Assembly: GCA_015179025.1 (NCBI GenBank)
Contig: WHUX01000019.1
Coordinates: 124,001 to 188,000 of the forward strand
Source: Terfezia claveryi
Taxonomy: Eukaryota; Ascomycota; Pezizomycetes; Pezizales; Pezizaceae
DNA: 64,000 nucleotides
Direction: 5' to 3'
Shown piece by piece: positions 61,382-64,000 of the stretch (its first letter is position 1; each line of letters starts with the position of its first letter). The notes under the pieces were generated by a model. The model was given only the letters and a program-made list of their open reading frames with translations, had not been told where the DNA came from and did not search any database. Made by a program: the position numbers and the translations under genes.

Positions 61382-61697
61382 TTGGGAGATGTGTTTAATG
61401 TGGGTGCACGTGTATCTGTGTGGGTACGAGGGTGTGGAAGGGCAATCAACGTGATGTCGTGGTGGTGGTGGGGTGGTTGATGTGATGGTTGGTGTGTTTG
61501 TTTCGGTCCCTTGAAACCTAAGATCTCGGAGAGCCGCACTAAGCCTCTTCCGAAGAAATTGTCGCGACAGTTCGAATGAAGCTTCCAATACCCATTCCAC
61601 AAGTACCACAAAGAAGTACCACGAAGGCACAGAAAGACCATTCACACATTCACATTCACCCAGTCCTCGCACCCGGTCATCCCCACGAACCCACAGA
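61382..61697. promoter_or_regulatory. Divergent promoter shared by RVB1 and the HIT-finger gene
   Basis: Only 316 bp separate the two opposing start codons. The interval has a CCACCACCACGACATC tract (about 61455-61470) and no obvious TATA box, consistent with a bidirectional housekeeping promoter. Confidence 0.6.
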
Positions 61698-62352
61698 ATG
61701 CCGTTCTGCCAGCTCTGCAACGTCGTAGAGTCCCGCTACAAATGCCCCACTTGCTTCATGCCATAGTACGTCCCTCCAGCTTTGCTACGCCGTATGGCAG
61801 CTGATCGCCTTTGCCCATACAGCTGCTCCCTCGCATGTTACAAACCCCACAAAACTGAGCACGAAGCCAATCCCGCACCGGCTCCCATTGAAACTCCATC
61901 TACCAACACAACAGCAGAACCCACCTCAACCGCGCCCCCACCACCAGGATCATCAATACCACCCCCATCAGCTGTCACAGCACCAACCCTAACTCCCTCA
62001 ACATCAAAATACACCTCCCTCCTCCTCACGCACCCCACCCTCCTCGCCCACCTCCGCTCCACTCCCTCCCTACACTCCCTCCTCTACCAAATTTACCTGG
62101 CAACCCTCGAGCCCCCCCGTCCCCCCACAAAGACCAACCATCACCCCCTCCAATCCCTATAAAATTTCTAAACACCAAAAAAACAAACCCATCTGGACCC
62201 CCCCGGTAGGGATAGTAAAAGGTGTTAAACGGCTGAACAGGATTCGGGAAAAGGGGCTGGCGGGGGGAGGGGATGGGGGGACATTGGAGGAATTTGTGGG
62301 GATGGTGGTGGGGTGTATTGGGGAGGGTGGAACGGGGGGGCATGAGGTGTGA
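61698..62352 (+). CDS. HIT zinc-finger protein, Hit1/ZNHIT3-like, with homopolymer frameshift
   Basis: Hit1/ZNHIT3 stabilises Rsa1 in box C/D snoRNP assembly. ATG 61698; intron 61766-61822 (57 bp, GTACGT...ATACAG). The finger is [19 protein letters not shown], then [14 protein letters not shown]: CxxC, CxxC, CxxxC and His ligands, the last usual Cys replaced by His. The frame as given stops at TAA 62160-62162. One base fewer in the C7 run at 62112-62118 opens it through [45 protein letters not shown] and to TGA 62350-62352, giving 198 residues with the WTP...GV..L..IRE motif of fungal homologues. So either an assembly error or a true frameshift. Confidence 0.75.
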
Positions 62353-63318
62353 TGGGATGGGCTTGGTGGGTAGGGTTGGCGGGACGACGGAGGAGTGATA
62401 TAATATATAAGAGCTCTGGCTTGAAACTACGGCTCCCCGGGCGGGTGTTAAGGCTGGGGATTTGTACTATATGGTAAAGCGTGGCAGTATACAAGACAAT
62501 GTGCTTGAGTTTGTGACTCTTTGGGGGGAGATGTGGAATTGCACAATACCGGCAGTACGATTTTCCCTTTTTTCCTGTTTCCCCCCAAAACATGTCGTCT
62601 TAGTTGCTAAATTATGCATAGATCTATCGTCTTTTATCCTTTACCTTTACAAGTTTGAATTCCAGAACTCTGTATTGCTATTTTGAGTTGATTATGCATC
62701 AGATTGAATATCCCCTCTTACGAGAAAATAGGAACGGGGGAGAGGAGGGGGCATTACCCTGAATCAACTACCAGGAACGACTGGACACAGTTAGTAGTAC
62801 CTCAGCACCTACTGTAGAAGTGGCCTCCAAACCCGGAAATTGACCGCGCTGTATTCCCAATCTTAGTTATCTCGACATCTACTTTGGCTCAAGCATCTAC
62901 CAGGTCTTAAGCCCCGCGCGCCCCTAATGTGTATTAACAGTCCAATAGCCGCTTGTGACATCGTTATCCCCAGCTCGATCATTGTATCTCACTATTTGCT
63001 AGCCCGGTAATAAGAGGGGGGGAGGGGGGTGGCTTTGAGGTTTTAATACATGAATAAATAACCCCCCTATAGTCTTTTTATCCCTTTTATGTAGAATTGC
63101 AAGAATGGAATTACGGTGAGGGACTCTTTTTTGGTCTGTATCTAGCATTCTTTTTCTTTTTTTTTTTATTTGAAGGGGGGGGACATATATATTCTTTTTG
63201 TTCAAATAGTGTAGTAGGAAGGGGATGGTACGTTTTTTAAAGAGTTTTTTTCTGGGGGAGAAGGGGGCAGGGTGGTTTTTTTCTTTTTTTAATTAATTGC
63301 TAATTGAATCCGCAGCAA

Positions 63319-63349
<31 letters not shown>

Positions 63350-63653
63350 CACAACTTGGTAGTCTGGCTGCATTACCCTCCTCCTGTGGAGGGTAGTTAC
63401 TGGTGGTCCTCAGCTACGAGTAAATAAGCAGTATATACAACAGAGCCCCTCCTTTCCCCCACCCACTTCATAGATACCCCATATAGTCTCGTAGCCAGAC
63501 AGTACTATTTTAAGATATCGGTGTGATAATTATGCCAGACATTTCACTACAATGGGTATCGGTTGAATCAAGGACACAAACCCAAGCTCGATCCTGAACC
63601 CAGTATCCACCACTCCTTATCCAATATGAAACGCATCTAGCAAATCATACACC
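62353..63653. other. Intergenic region with microsatellite
   Basis: No gene is supported. A tetranucleotide ACAT/CATA repeat of about eight units lies at 63319-63350, followed by TAGTCTGGCTGC at 63360-63371 (no matching flanks) and an ACCCTCC/GGAGGGT hairpin just downstream. Confidence 0.6.
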
Positions 63654-64000
63654 ATGAACGCCCCATTTCAACAACAAAAACCATCAACCTGCCCCATCAC
63701 TCCCAACAATACATCTGCCTATTTCATCCAGCACCCACATCTCCATCCCCCAACCTGCGTCCCTACCTCCCTCGAAACCACCGAGTCATTCTGCATCCTC
63801 ATCACCATGCTTCTCTCAGGTATTCCCTGCAACACCCCTACCCCCACGGTGACCGCCTCCTTACTCCTTCCCCCACCTCCTTTTCTCAATACACTCTCGG
63901 ACTTCTTCACCAACAGCCTCAATCCAGAGCCAACCCTCAACCCAGCCCCACCCCCGCGCCCCCATTACCATTCTCATCCGACTCGGACCAATCAGGGCGG
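63654..64000 (+). CDS. Unrecognised protein, N-terminal part, continues beyond window
   Basis: ATG 63654 in a good context (ACACCATGAA) opens a frame that stays open for 115 codons to the window edge. It begins MNAPFQQQKPSTCPITPNNT and includes TTESFCILITMLLSGIPCNT, ASLLLPPPPFLNTLSDFFTN, then a Pro/His-rich stretch. Codon use is C-rich and gene-like, unlike the AT-rich flank. No family is recognised. Adjacent upstream sequence has no other plausible start. Confidence 0.55.
   Translation, partial: MNAPFQQQKPSTCPITPNNTSAYFIQHPHLHPPTCVPTSLETTESFCILITMLLSGIPCNTPTPTVTASLLLPPPPFLNTLSDFFTNSLNPEPTLNPAPPPRPHYHSHPTRTNQG

Overview
The window looks like nuclear DNA of a filamentous ascomycete. Most introns are 44-125 bp (252 bp at most) with GT(A/T)NGT-type donors, TACTAAC/CTAAT-like branch points and AG acceptors. 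The intact genes are typical Pezizomycotina genes: imeB/Ime2-type kinase, fmf-1/Ste11-type HMG factor, Afg2, Utp5, Bdf1, Rvb1 and L15. About a dozen intact genes lie in 64 kb, separated by multi-kilobase, AT-leaning gaps full of decayed transposons and broken gene copies. That sparse layout fits a repeat-rich Pezizomycete such as a truffle, but the taxon is inference.

Layout. 1-5 kb: three decayed gene copies (proteasome alpha-2, Dicer-like C-terminus, PLAC8). 5.1-7.6 kb: AFG2 (minus). 7.6-14.1 kb: gene-poor, with a probable P5C-reductase fragment and small repeats. 14.1-16.8 kb: the four-exon Ime2-like kinase. 16.8-27.1 kb: a gene desert with a probable LINE 3' end and a tRNA relic. 27.1-29.7 kb: UTP5 (minus), divergent from BDF1 (32.2-34.9 kb, plus). 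36.7-37.8 kb: a cyclin Q-like gene. 37.8-44.7 kb: a second desert with a mariner transposase relic, a tRNA-like relic and segmental repeats. 44.8-46.5 kb: an RCC1/ATS1-like gene. 48.9-51.1 kb: the HMG-box factor. 51-55 kb: gene-poor. 55.1-55.8 kb: RPL15. 56.5-57.5 kb: a broken cysteine-rich gene and an intact 37-residue metallothionein-like gene. 57.7-59.3 kb: a collapsed gypsy element abutting a homocitrate synthase fragment. 59.7-62.4 kb: RVB1 and a HIT-finger gene, head to head. 63.65 kb to the end: a new gene running off the window.

Functional themes. Several intact genes act in ribosome or snoRNP biogenesis (Afg2, Utp5, L15, Rvb1, Hit1-like). Two are regulators linked to meiosis or mating (Ime2-like kinase and fmf-1/Ste11-like HMG protein). 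Rvb1 and Hit1/ZNHIT3 work in the same box C/D snoRNP assembly machinery, and here they share a 316-bp divergent promoter.

The strongest new observation is a family of micro-insertions of 11-38 bp that begin with TAGTCTGG(T/C)T or end with its reverse complement. Three are flanked by perfect 9-bp direct repeats and two by near-perfect ones. They look like minimal terminal-inverted-repeat elements, or excision/gap-repair scars, of a transposon that makes 9-bp target duplications. Other notable points are an open acidic extension after the BDF1 stop codon, a one-base homopolymer frameshift in the HIT-finger gene, and repeated CAR-to-TAR nonsense changes in intron-retaining pseudogenes.
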